Shown: positions 1-8,778 of the stretch, piece after piece
Numbering within the stretch: position 1 is the stretch's first letter
Layout of the letters: every line of letters begins with the position of its first letter
Source of the DNA: Jingyaoa shaoxingensis
GTDB lineage: Bacteria; Bacillota; Clostridia; Lachnospirales; Lachnospiraceae
Direction of reading: 5' to 3'
Assembly: GCF_014385005.1 (NCBI RefSeq)
Contig: NZ_JACRSZ010000011.1
Location: 1 to 64,000 of the forward strand
Length of the DNA: 64,000 bases
Program-made: the position numbers and the translations under genes
Notes under the pieces: generated by a model
Told to the model about the DNA's origin: nothing
Database searches by the model: none
Seen by the model: the letters and a program-made list of their open reading frames with translations, nothing else

Positions 1-283
1 AAGGCTAAGTTTAAGTTGGGATGATAACATTTCAACCTCCGACAATTATGATACCTTAATTATATCAGATATATGATTTTACGACCACTTTTTCAGTGGC
101 GTCCTTTAGGTGGCGAGGAACAAATTAGTATCAGTGGTGGGAGTCAATCCCCATCTGATATAGCCTCCGGCAGGATTGCAGAGATGCGCAAAAGAAATAT
201 GTCATGCTTTGCATGACGCGCATCTCGCAGCAAGAATGCCGAGGCATTCTTGAAAAAAGCCAGAAAACTCCGTCCTCAATAGC
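1..283. other. Structured non-coding left edge, possible IS200/IS605 right end
   Basis: I see no convincing gene here. The stretch holds a short stem (CCACT/AGTGG near 78-92) and a run ending in GGGAGTCAAT near 145-154. By general resemblance this could be the right end and omega-RNA region of an IS200/IS605 (TnpB) element whose gene would lie left of the window. Further right are nested inverted repeats: GAGATGCGC (181-189) pairs with GCGCATCTC (218-226) around an inner GTCATGC/GCATGAC stem, and CAAGAATGC/GCATTCTTG (231-252) closes on a CGAG tetraloop. The last hairpin lies just beyond the stop of the permease gene and may end its mRNA. The IS identification is an inference from memory of such ends. 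Confidence 0.3.
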
Positions 284-1249
284 TTATTTTACAATCATTC
301 CTGTCTTTCTGTCGCTGAACAGTGCCACTTCGATCAGGAAGATGATACCAAGGATCAGCTGCTGTAACTGTGTCGGGATCATCAGCATAACCAGACCACT
401 GGAAAGTACTTTGTAGGTCATAACACCAAGGATGATGTTATAGAATCTTACTTTTGCACCACCGTTTACCGGCATTCCGCCAAGTACCAATGCGATCATA
501 ATCTGTGTCTCAAGCTGATTACCCGCTGTAGATGTTACAGATCCTACTTTTATTGAGTTGATAAATGCTGCCAGTCCGGTAATGCATCCTGCTGTCATAT
601 AGATCAGCATCTTGGTGCGCTCTACGCGAATACCTGCAAATCTTGCTGCAGTCTCTCCTGCTCCGATGGCTTTTAGTCTGGATCCAAGTCCTGTATAAGT
701 AAATGCCAGATAAGCTACTACAAAGATTACAATCGTAAATGTCAGCATAAATGGCAGTGTATTATATTTGGAAATATCACTGACACCATATACAGGGGAG
801 TTAGTAGTCGCATATGCACACACTCCACGGAACAGATACATATTACAGATTGTTACAATGAAGCTGGTGATTTTACGTTTTACATTAAAATATCCGTTCA
901 TCAGACCGATCAGTCCACCGGTCACCACGCCACCGATAATAGCAAGAATAATATTATAATGTGACAGCCAGCATACTACGATGGAGCATACGCCCAGCAT
1001 GGATCCCTGCGAGAAATCCAGTCCACCCATGGTCATGACCATGAATACTCCAATGGATGAAATCAGGAGCATATAGGACTGACTCAGCAGCAGAGAAATA
1101 TTTTTCGGTTTAAACAGCTTTCCATCTGTCAGAATTGCAAACAATACACAGATGATTACAAATCCCGCGATCGGAAGAATTGTTCTTACTATGGGCCGTT
1201 CCAGAAAAGGAATCTTTTCTGCCGACTCTTTTTTTACTGTTGATTCCAT
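284..1249 (-). CDS. ABC transporter permease, RbsC/BPD_transp_2 family
   Basis: This 321-residue integral membrane protein has about eight to ten hydrophobic segments from residue 25 to the C-terminus. It carries the family-typical stretches GGLDFSQGSMLG (about 75-86) and LGSRLKAIGAGETAARFAGI (about 187-206, the cytoplasmic loop that contacts the ATPase). It would form one half of the channel of a class 2 sugar/nucleoside importer. It is the last gene of the operon and begins 12 bp after the ATPase stop, with a GGGGGT ribosome site. The second permease (2771-3709) is its likely partner. Substrate cannot be read from the sequence. Confidence 0.9.
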   Translation of the reverse strand: MESTVKKESAEKIPFLERPIVRTILPIAGFVIICVLFAILTDGKLFKPKNISLLLSQSYMLLISSIGVFMVMTMGGLDFSQGSMLGVCSIVVCWLSHYNIILAIIGGVVTGGLIGLMNGYFNVKRKITSFIVTICNMYLFRGVCAYATTNSPVYGVSDISKYNTLPFMLTFTIVIFVVAYLAFTYTGLGSRLKAIGAGETAARFAGIRVERTKMLIYMTAGCITGLAAFINSIKVGSVTSTAGNQLETQIMIALVLGGMPVNGGAKVRFYNIILGVMTYKVLSSGLVMLMIPTQLQQLILGIIFLIEVALFSDRKTGMIVK

Positions 1250-1261
1250 TCTATGTACCCC

Positions 1262-2758
1262 CTAAATCATATTATCAATCAAATCCGTATCCCGAAGTTC
1301 TTCGGAACGCAGGAATTCGCCATTTATCTTACCATCTTTCATAATCAGAATACGGTCTGCCATACCCAGCAGCTCCATGATCTCTTCTGAAATCATGATA
1401 ATGGACTTTCCTTCTTTACGCATACGGTTCATCATCGCATAAATATCTGCTTTTACTTTGACATCGATACCACGGGTCGGGGAATCCAGAATAATCAGGT
1501 CTGAATCTTTACCGATCCATCTTGCCAGAACAACCTTCTGTTTGTTACCACCGGAAAGTGCGGAAACGAACTGGTCTACACCAGTCATCTTGGTACTCAT
1601 CTGTTTTGCAAATTTGTCTGCAAATTCCTTCATTGTTTTGCCACTTAAAACGCCGCCCTTTTTCAAATCCTCCAGTGACGGCAGGCAGATATTTTCACAA
1701 ATGGTATCATTAATGACCAGAGATTCATTATCTCTGTCCTTGGATGCATAAGCCATACTGTGTTTGATGGCATCCGGAATGGAATTGATCGGTGTTCCAT
1801 CACCCAAAGTTACACTTCCCTCACGGAAGTAAGACGCTCCAAAAATAGCTTTTCCAACTTCATGCATACCGCATTCGGAAAGTCCGCCGATACCAAGAAT
1901 CTCGCCCTTGTGAAGTTCCAGAGATAAGTTGTCAATCTGCCCCTTTACGCTTACATTTTTTACGGAGATAACTACTTCATCTGAGATCTTCTCGCCGTAA
2001 TCGGTACGATAATAATTGTTACCGATCTCACGTCCTACCATGAGCTGTTTCAAACGGTCAGTTGTTGCTTCTTCTTTGGTAATTGTTCCAATATAAACAC
2101 CGTCTCGCAGTACGCTGATCTGGTCTGACTGTTCAATTACTTCTTCCAGGTCATGGGAAATAAAAATAACACAACTTCCCATATCACGCATCTTGTGCAT
2201 TACCTTGAAAAGTTCTTCACGGCCTTTCTGTCCAAGTGCTGTGGTAGTCTCATCAACAACCAGTATCTTAGGATTGAAATAAGTAGATTTTACAATTTCA
2301 ATCAGCTTACGGTCTTCAAAATTATAATCATCAATGGTCTTAGCCGCATCGATATAGTTGAATCCATAGCTGTCCAGATATTCCTGAGCCTTTTTGTTCA
2401 TAGCTGCGGTATTTTTGATACCAAATTTCGTAAACTGATCCTCATTGCCAAGGAAAATATTTTCTGCTACGGTCAGACCGGACAAGGTTCCGATCTCCTG
2501 TACAATAATTGCCACACCCTGATGATTACCGTCAACCTGATTTGCTGCTGAGACTTCTTTGCCATCCAGAATAAAGGTGCCGGAATCTTTTTTATAAATA
2601 CCAGTCAGACAAGAAGTCAGAGTGGACTTTCCAGATCCGTTTTCTCCGATCAGTGCATGAATCTCACCTTTATTAAAGGTAATGGAGACATGATCCAGAG
2701 CATGTGTGATTCCAAAATGTTTATCAATTTTTTCTGCTTTTAATAATACTTCACCCAT
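1262..2758 (-). CDS. Sugar-type ABC transporter ATP-binding protein, two fused ATPase domains (RbsA/MglA-like)
   Basis: At 498 residues this matches the usual length of RbsA/MglA proteins. The first domain has Walker A GENGSGKST at residues 38-46 and Walker B ILVVDETTTAL. The usual LSxGQ signature in front of it is not recognisable and reads YNFEDRKLIEI. The second domain has a degenerate Walker A region (GLSECGMHEVGK), normal for this family, but an intact LSGGNKQK signature and LIILDSPTRGID. It powers import through the two flanking permeases. AGGAGGGAGACAGT precedes the ATG. The gene sits 12 bp after the upstream permease, so all are one transcript. Confidence 0.93.
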   Translation of the reverse strand: MGEVLLKAEKIDKHFGITHALDHVSITFNKGEIHALIGENGSGKSTLTSCLTGIYKKDSGTFILDGKEVSAANQVDGNHQGVAIIVQEIGTLSGLTVAENIFLGNEDQFTKFGIKNTAAMNKKAQEYLDSYGFNYIDAAKTIDDYNFEDRKLIEIVKSTYFNPKILVVDETTTALGQKGREELFKVMHKMRDMGSCVIFISHDLEEVIEQSDQISVLRDGVYIGTITKEEATTDRLKQLMVGREIGNNYYRTDYGEKISDEVVISVKNVSVKGQIDNLSLELHKGEILGIGGLSECGMHEVGKAIFGASYFREGSVTLGDGTPINSIPDAIKHSMAYASKDRDNESLVINDTICENICLPSLEDLKKGGVLSGKTMKEFADKFAKQMSTKMTGVDQFVSALSGGNKQKVVLARWIGKDSDLIILDSPTRGIDVKVKADIYAMMNRMRKEGKSIIMISEEIMELLGMADRILIMKDGKINGEFLRSEELRDTDLIDNMI

Positions 2759-2770
2759 ACTGTCTCCCTC

Positions 2771-3709
2771 CTATTTCACAACCGCGCCTTTAACCGGCTT
2801 GGTAGTAAGTGCTACAATCAGAAGCAGTGCTGCACCGGTTACCACATTCTGAATAGTGGTTGGTGCTCCCAGTGCTACGAATCCGTTAAACATCAACTGA
2901 ATGATCATTTCACCGATGACAATGGCGATTACCGGATGACCATACTTCTTAAATGCCAGTCCGAAGAAAGTTCCCATCAGAGGTGTGAAGTTTCGGCTCA
3001 TGGATGACAGGTTGGATGCAGATGTCATGGATGTTCCGAAGCTGATGGTCAGGATTGCCTGAAGTCCGAAGAACAGACCTGCCAGAGTGAACGCCACTAC
3101 TTTGTACTTTGGTACATTTACACCCATGTTCTTAGCAATAACTTCGTTGCTTCCAATTGCGTAAGTATAAGTACCAACCTTTGTGTACTTCAGAATAAAT
3201 GCACAGAGCAGATATGCAAACACAGCCAGAATCAGGTTTGCCGGATAATCACCGAAAGCACGGAAACCAATATCCAGAATTACATTCTTACCATTTGTAG
3301 CATATACACTCAATGCCTCATAGATCAGAGACAGTGCAACGGTAACGATCAGGGAAGAAATATGTAACTTAATATAAACCAGACCATTGATCAGTCCGAT
3401 CAGGGTACCACAGAGGATCGGTGCAATAATCAGTCCCAGGTATCCAAAACGTACACTTGCATTACATGCAATAATTGAGGAAAGTACAATGTTCGCACCC
3501 ACACTCATATCAAAAGGTCCCATTACGCAAATGAAATACAGACCGCAGCCGCCTACTGCATAAATCAGTGCCGACTTCATATAAGTTGCCAGCTTGTCCG
3601 GTGATCCGAATGTCGCCGGAGCCAGAAGTTTAAATATGGCCCAAAAAGCCACCAGCATCACCAGCAAAAGTATAATACCGAAATACTGGTTTTGTTTCAG
3701 TTTTTTCAT
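2771..3709 (-). CDS. ABC transporter permease, RbsC/BPD_transp_2 family
   Basis: Second permease of the importer, about 312 residues from the ATG at 3709. An AAGGAG site lies upstream of that ATG, and the reading frame further upstream (to 3805) runs into the structured intercistronic region and is not protein-like. It has multiple hydrophobic segments and the loop VGTYTYAIGSNEVIAKNMGVNV that corresponds to the ATPase-contact region. It lies between the binding-protein gene and the ATPase gene, the common order for such systems. It probably forms a heterodimeric channel with the product of 284-1249. Confidence 0.9.
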   Translation of the reverse strand: MKKLKQNQYFGIILLLVMLVAFWAIFKLLAPATFGSPDKLATYMKSALIYAVGGCGLYFICVMGPFDMSVGANIVLSSIIACNASVRFGYLGLIIAPILCGTLIGLINGLVYIKLHISSLIVTVALSLIYEALSVYATNGKNVILDIGFRAFGDYPANLILAVFAYLLCAFILKYTKVGTYTYAIGSNEVIAKNMGVNVPKYKVVAFTLAGLFFGLQAILTISFGTSMTSASNLSSMSRNFTPLMGTFFGLAFKKYGHPVIAIVIGEMIIQLMFNGFVALGAPTTIQNVVTGAALLLIVALTTKPVKGAVVK

Positions 3710-3795
3710 ATCTGTTCTCTTTCTCCTTTCTGGTGATCCGACGCAGGGATCTACGCGGAACTTTTTCCTCTCTGTGTTCAGAGAAGGACACAACA

Positions 3796-3844
3796 CGAGC
3801 CACACGGGCCGCTGCCACTATACAGCCGGTCATCCGGTGGCTCG
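3796..3844 (-). promoter_or_regulatory. Intercistronic stem-loop between binding protein and permease genes
   Basis: A perfect 8-bp inverted repeat, CGAGCCAC (3796-3803) and GTGGCTCG (3837-3844), encloses a second stem (GGCCG/CGGTC). A separate small stem lies at the 3' end of the binding-protein gene (TGAGG-ttgt-CCTCA, near 3869-3882). None is followed by a T-run on the minus strand, so they are not obvious terminators. Such structures behind binding-protein genes often protect the upstream mRNA and raise the ratio of binding protein to membrane components. That role is inferred. Confidence 0.55.
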
Positions 3845-3888
3845 TTTTGAATTCTGCCTGGCTATGAGGACAACCTCATCAGGCCATA

Positions 3889-5031
3889 CTAGTTGCTGTG
3901 TCTTGAGATTACGTCGTCGATAGACAGTGATGTTGCTGCTTTGTTCAGATCATCAAAGCTGTAACCTGCCATTTCTACGATTTCTTCATCTGTATAAGGA
4001 TCAGCATCTACGAAGTACTGTTCATAGTTTGCATAATCTTCTGGGGAAGATACATACAGGTATGGGAAGAGGATCTCATAACCGAATGTTCCTTCATCTT
4101 TAACATAGTTGCCTTTGATTGCATTGTATGTGGTAAGGAATGCAAACAGAGGGTCACAGAAATGTCCGCCTGATTCAGCAAACATTCCGCCGCTTTCAAG
4201 CTGTGCAGCCAGGTCATCCAGGAAGTCTGTAGATACAACGTCGATCTTACCTGTCAGTCCTTCGTTAGCAAATGCACCAATAGATCCTACCAGTGGATCT
4301 CCGCCGCCGCCAGCAACGATCAGAGCGTCCATATCTGGATTAGAGTTATAGAGAGATAATGCTGCTGCTGCGCCTTCTTCTGAAGAAGTATTTGCATATA
4401 CCGGCTCAGTTAAAGTTGCCTGATCATCTGGATTTGCTTCGTTCCATTCATCAACGGCTTTCTTGTAACCTGTCCATCTCTGCTGGAATGTAGCATCACC
4501 AACGGTCCATGCTTCCAGACCGATGTTACGGTCGCCGTTTTCCAGAAGAAGATTTACCAATGTGTAACCATTGGTTACTTCGTCTTCATGAACTGCTCCA
4601 AGGTAATATGGAGAATTGCATGCTGTCTGATATACTTCCGGGCTGTTCTCTTCAGAGATAATACGGAAGAACTGTGTCAGGTATACGCTGTTAGCATCAC
4701 ATGTCTGAATTGCAGATGTCATCTCGGAGTCTGCTGAGTTACAGATGATGATACCATCACATCCTGCTGCACATAACTGTTCTACAGAAGCGGTAACCTG
4801 CTCAGATACATGTCCCTGGTCTACGTACATTACGTTTACGCCAAGTGCATCAGCGGCTTTATCGATGATCTTCTTACACTGGCTTCCCAGAACGTCTGTA
4901 GAACTCCAGATAGAAACACCGATTGTGATGTCATCTTCTGCTGCTACAGGAACTGCTGCGGATCCAGCAAAGGATGCTACCATAGCTGCTGTCATCATAG
5001 CTGCTGTGACTTTTTTCATTGATTTTCTCAT
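3889..5031 (-). CDS. Sugar-type ABC transporter substrate-binding protein (Peripla_BP_4-like)
   Basis: This 380-residue exported protein begins with a classical signal peptide (MRKSMKK, a hydrophobic Ala/Met-rich core, then an AxA-type site before EDDITIGVSIW, about residue 32). The mature part looks like a type I periplasmic sugar-binding fold: ITIGVSIWSS, an internal CDGIIICNSAD and DALIVAGGGGDPLVG. It lacks the lipobox cysteine expected of a Gram-positive binding protein, so how it stays at the membrane is unclear. A GGGAGGG site precedes the ATG. It is the first transporter gene after the two-component system and has its own 5' inverted repeat. Confidence 0.88.
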   Translation of the reverse strand: MRKSMKKVTAAMMTAAMVASFAGSAAVPVAAEDDITIGVSIWSSTDVLGSQCKKIIDKAADALGVNVMYVDQGHVSEQVTASVEQLCAAGCDGIIICNSADSEMTSAIQTCDANSVYLTQFFRIISEENSPEVYQTACNSPYYLGAVHEDEVTNGYTLVNLLLENGDRNIGLEAWTVGDATFQQRWTGYKKAVDEWNEANPDDQATLTEPVYANTSSEEGAAAALSLYNSNPDMDALIVAGGGGDPLVGSIGAFANEGLTGKIDVVSTDFLDDLAAQLESGGMFAESGGHFCDPLFAFLTTYNAIKGNYVKDEGTFGYEILFPYLYVSSPEDYANYEQYFVDADPYTDEEIVEMAGYSFDDLNKAATSLSIDDVISRHSN

Positions 5032-5057
5032 TTTTCAAAAACCCTCCCTTATTTTTT

Positions 5058-5118
5058 CAGCCGGACTGTGATTTATCTACCCGACTAAGTATGGTTTTAT
5101 TAAATCACAATCCGGCTG
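5058..5118 (-). promoter_or_regulatory. Long inverted repeat in the leader of the binding-protein gene
   Basis: Two 18-nt arms (5058-5075 and 5101-5118) pair with a single G-U wobble around a 25-nt loop. On the minus strand the stem is followed by an A-rich stretch and then the ribosome site of the binding-protein gene, so it does not look like an intrinsic terminator in that direction. It could be a 5' mRNA-protecting stem, an attenuator, or an operator for the adjacent response regulator. Confidence 0.5.
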
Positions 5119-5143
5119 GATCTGTTAGGACATATTTGCGTTT

Positions 5144-6754
5144 CTAATGTTGCACATTTTTGTTACGGTATTCACTGGGACTGATTCCCATCTTTTTGCG
5201 GAAGACTCTGCTGAAATAGTGGTAATCGTCGTATCCCACCAGGAAAGCAATTGCTTCCAGCTTCCGATCTGCCTCTTTCATCAGCTCTGCCGCTTTTTCC
5301 ATGCGGATTCTTGTCAGGAAGGCAATCACGGATTCTCCGTAAGTGCGGCTGAAGGTTCTGGACAGATGGCTGGCATCCAAATGATACTTTTCTGCAAGTT
5401 CAGTCAGTGTAATATTCTCTGGATAATTTTCCTCAATATGACGGTGAATCTGATCCATAAGATCCGGTACCGAATCGGACTGTCTCTGGTCTTCCTTTTC
5501 ACTCATACTTTCCAGCATAATGTTCAAAGTGACCATCAGTTCTCTGGCATTGAGACACTTCAGATAATAGTCTGCCGTCTCCATAGATTCTTCCATCAGA
5601 TTCTGAAACTGAGGCCGTTCCTTCCGGACATAGGCATAAAACACATTATTAATTCTTCCTATTAACTGTTTTACTTCCAGATAAGTCCAGCCTGCTTCCA
5701 CGCATTTCTCCAGTCCCATCGTTTCAAAGATCAGTTTCTGTATGCTGCCGTTCTGTCCTTCCCGCAAGTAGCGCAGCATTTCTTCATCCATTCTGGAATG
5801 CATGCTTTTCGGAGTCATACGCTGATTTATCGCATCTGTCTCTGTGCAGAACTGGATACTGTGTACTCGCCGGAATGGGCGAAGCACCAGCACCGAAATC
5901 AGTTCCCGATAGATTTTTCCAAGATTCTTCCAGATGTTCTCCTCAGACTGCCTGTCATTCTGATATAGAACCACTGAAACCGGACCATACTGTTCCACCG
6001 GAAATGCCTCTTCTACCCGATGGGCGAACTCCTGTACCCTCTGATGGTCACTGTTTCCAACCATAATAAATTCACTCATCTTCTGAGTATAATGAAAAAC
6101 CTGAATTTTTTCTTTTTCAAGGCATTCCTGTAACAGCTTCTGCTTAATATCCCAGGCAGCCTGCAAAATATCATGGTCTGATTTCTCCGTAATATCTGCT
6201 ATGTCATAATATTTTATCAGTGCTACTGTATTCCCAGACATCTGGCTGTCAAAACCGTCCACCGTATATTCTCTTCCGTATAGCTGATTGTTCAGAAGTG
6301 CAGAAAAAGCTCCGTCTGACAGAACAGAAGCTGTCCTGTCTTCCCGTTCTTTCTGCTTCCTACGTTTCTCAAGGATATCCATAATCTTGCGGATCACCTG
6401 TTCCAGATCTTCTCTCCCTACCGGTTTCAGAAGATAGTCAATTCCTCCAGACAAAAAAGTCCCTTTTACTTTTTCAAAATCATCATATCCACTGACTGCA
6501 ACCGTCACCACCTCAGAATACTCTGTCTGCATTCTCGACAGCAGCTCCAGCCCGTCCATAAATGGCATATTAATATCTGTCAGAAGGATATCCGGATGCT
6601 CCTGTGCCATACGTTCCAATACTTCTTCCCCGTCACATGCAGGTTCCAGGAATTCCATTCCGTAGTCTCCCCACGGCAAAAGGTTTCTTAAATTCTCCCG
6701 GCTCCAGTACTCATCATCTGCAACCAGTACTCTGATTTTTTCCATATGGCTCAT
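5144..6754 (-). CDS. AraC-family response regulator (YesN-like)
   Basis: This 536-residue protein has an N-terminal receiver domain with the acidic pocket VADDEYW, the phosphorylatable Asp in LLTDINMPFMDG (about residue 58) and the conserved Lys in YLLKPVG. A long linker follows. The C-terminal 100 residues hold two helix-turn-helix motifs of AraC type (ITLTELAEKYHLDASHLSRTFSRTYGESV and KLEAIAFLVGYDDYHYFSRVFRKKMGISPSEYR). It overlaps the sensor kinase gene by 41 bp, with AAGGAG before its ATG. It probably activates the importer downstream in response to the cognate substrate. Confidence 0.93.
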   Translation of the reverse strand: MSHMEKIRVLVADDEYWSRENLRNLLPWGDYGMEFLEPACDGEEVLERMAQEHPDILLTDINMPFMDGLELLSRMQTEYSEVVTVAVSGYDDFEKVKGTFLSGGIDYLLKPVGREDLEQVIRKIMDILEKRRKQKEREDRTASVLSDGAFSALLNNQLYGREYTVDGFDSQMSGNTVALIKYYDIADITEKSDHDILQAAWDIKQKLLQECLEKEKIQVFHYTQKMSEFIMVGNSDHQRVQEFAHRVEEAFPVEQYGPVSVVLYQNDRQSEENIWKNLGKIYRELISVLVLRPFRRVHSIQFCTETDAINQRMTPKSMHSRMDEEMLRYLREGQNGSIQKLIFETMGLEKCVEAGWTYLEVKQLIGRINNVFYAYVRKERPQFQNLMEESMETADYYLKCLNARELMVTLNIMLESMSEKEDQRQSDSVPDLMDQIHRHIEENYPENITLTELAEKYHLDASHLSRTFSRTYGESVIAFLTRIRMEKAAELMKEADRKLEAIAFLVGYDDYHYFSRVFRKKMGISPSEYRNKNVQH

Positions 6755-8567
6755 AATTTTCTCCTTCTTGTTCTTCTTTTTTCTTCAATATCGGAACTCG
6801 GATACTTACCTTTGTGCCTTCTCCCATCCTGCTGTCAATCAGAATTCCATATTCCTCTCCAAAAACTCTTTTCAGCCTTGCATTTACGTTTAAAATACCA
6901 ATTGATACACCGGTCTCCACCCTCTTCGGATCATTCTTTTCCAGAAGATGATTCATCTCCTCTGCGTCCATTCCTGTTCCGTTATCTTCCACACAAATCA
7001 ACAGAAGTCCGTTTTCATGAACTGCAGAAATGGTCAGTTTCTTATCTTTTCTGCGCACATTGCGAAGTCCGTGGGTGATGGCATTTTCTACGATTGGCTG
7101 CAGACAGATGCGTGGGAGCTGATCCTGCAGGGTCTCTTCTGCAATCTGATATTCATATGACACATCTGATCCACTGCGTACATCCATCACATACAGATAA
7201 TTTTTTACGTGTTCCATTTCTTTCTGAACTGTGGAAAACTCATCTGTCATATTCAGACTGTACCGAAATACCGCTGACAGGGAATGACACAGCCCACTGA
7301 CCAGAGGACAATTCTGTGCAGTAGCTATCCCACTCATGGTATTTAAGGTATTATACAAAAAATGCGGGTTAATCTGCGCCTGTAGCATCTTGTATTCTGT
7401 CCGCTCCACCAGAAGACGGTATTTGTACTCTTCCTGCGCCATGGCTTGTACCCGGTCCAGCATATCATTAAATTCCGTTCCCAGCACCTTCAGTTCTTCC
7501 GACCAGCCTACAGGCTGTACACGAAGCTGTGTCTCCCCATTTTTGATACGTTCAATTGTCTCCAGCATCTGCTCTGTCGGTCTGGTCAGCCATTGGGACA
7601 AAAACATCACAAAAACACACACTACCACTAGCATCATGCCCATAATTACCATCAGGGAACGGGTCAGAGATCTCTGTGTGGCTGTCAGCAGTGACTGGGA
7701 AACCAGTGCACATGCCTCCAGATTGTTTTCTGTCTGTCCCACATGGATTAGATAATAATCTTCGTATTCCTGCTCCAGTGTATTGCTGTCATAGTAATTC
7801 TGGATTACACGGGATAACTGCTTTTGGATCCGTTTCTGATCGTCATTTGCGTCTCCCGTAGTCACAATAGTTCGATCATTTACAGGCTGCATCCAGAGAT
7901 ATACATGAGACAAATCCACGTATTTATTCATAATGGACGCAAATGCCATGCTGTCAATTTCACATACCAGATAACCAATCTTCTGCCGTTCCTCATCATA
8001 ATTATGCAGTTTTAACACAAACCGTATAATATCTTTTTCTTCCAATGGATTATAATATCCGGAGATCATCAGATCCGTCCGTTCCCCATTGACATATTCC
8101 AGCACCCTTTCCGTATTGGCATCATATTCACTTTTGTAAATATCCCGCGGAAACATCTGACAGTTATAACGATAGGCACTTACCAGCTGATTATTTGCAT
8201 CATACAGATACATGGCCATCAGTCGGTCTTCCGAAGAAAAACGCTTTCTTCCAAGATACCAGTTTCTCCACCAGTAGCCATCTGCCGGCACCTTTTCCTG
8301 ACTTCCTTTTGCAACTGACCGTAATTCCTCAATCAGATCATACTCGCTGTATATAGTCAGCATCTCTGTCCTGATATTACGGACAAAGGTCATCAGCTCG
8401 GCCTGCATCTTAGTCAGCGTATTTTCATTATCCGCAATACTTTCCGTTCGGATCTGTCTCTTCAGAGACTGCTGAAACAGAAAGGTCTGCATCAGAAGTG
8501 CTGCCATGACACAGCCTACGCAAAATATCATAATCGCCTTGCGCATGGTCCATCCACTATTTTTCAA
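6714..8567 (-). CDS. Membrane sensor histidine kinase (YesM-like)
   Basis: This is 617 residues from a TTG start at 8567, which has GGGGGGAAGAGG directly upstream. The order is: transmembrane segment about 10-30, an extracellular sensor region to about 300, a second transmembrane segment (VIMGMMLVVVCVFVMFLS), HAMP, then a His_kinase domain with the phospho-acceptor His in INPHFLYNTLN. An HATPase domain ends the protein (PIVENAITHGL, VEDNGTGMD, GIGILNVNARL). It senses an external ligand and phosphorylates the overlapping AraC-type regulator. Together with the ABC genes it forms a substrate-induced uptake locus. Confidence 0.93.
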   Translation of the reverse strand: MKNSGWTMRKAIMIFCVGCVMAALLMQTFLFQQSLKRQIRTESIADNENTLTKMQAELMTFVRNIRTEMLTIYSEYDLIEELRSVAKGSQEKVPADGYWWRNWYLGRKRFSSEDRLMAMYLYDANNQLVSAYRYNCQMFPRDIYKSEYDANTERVLEYVNGERTDLMISGYYNPLEEKDIIRFVLKLHNYDEERQKIGYLVCEIDSMAFASIMNKYVDLSHVYLWMQPVNDRTIVTTGDANDDQKRIQKQLSRVIQNYYDSNTLEQEYEDYYLIHVGQTENNLEACALVSQSLLTATQRSLTRSLMVIMGMMLVVVCVFVMFLSQWLTRPTEQMLETIERIKNGETQLRVQPVGWSEELKVLGTEFNDMLDRVQAMAQEEYKYRLLVERTEYKMLQAQINPHFLYNTLNTMSGIATAQNCPLVSGLCHSLSAVFRYSLNMTDEFSTVQKEMEHVKNYLYVMDVRSGSDVSYEYQIAEETLQDQLPRICLQPIVENAITHGLRNVRRKDKKLTISAVHENGLLLICVEDNGTGMDAEEMNHLLEKNDPKRVETGVSIGILNVNARLKRVFGEEYGILIDSRMGEGTKVSIRVPILKKKEEQEGENYEPYGKNQSTGCR

Positions 8568-8646
8568 CCTCTTCCCCCCTCATTCCCTACTTCATTTCTC
8601 TTTCTATGGTATCGTTCCTGCTTTACTTTGTCAATTTTTTAATTAC

Positions 8647-8675
8647 TTGTATTTGATCACTTTTTCGTTTATGAT
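8647..8675 (+). promoter_or_regulatory. Predicted sigma-A promoter for the PHP-HAD genes
   Basis: TTGTAT (8647-8652), a 17-bp spacer and TATGAT (8670-8675) lie about 100 bp upstream of the PHP gene in the divergent gap opposite the kinase gene. Confidence 0.5.
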
Positions 8676-8778
8676 GATACCAGAGTCATAAGCCAGAAAA
8701 CACGATATGCGAATGTTGGACAGGCTTGTGAGAGTACGAAGCAAACCTGATGGTATCTTTACATATCTGGAGACATTT

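Noticed and set aside
5058..5118. Terminator between the response regulator and the transporter genes
   Set aside because: No T-run follows the stem on the minus strand, the direction of transcription. I kept it as a leader element of unknown role.
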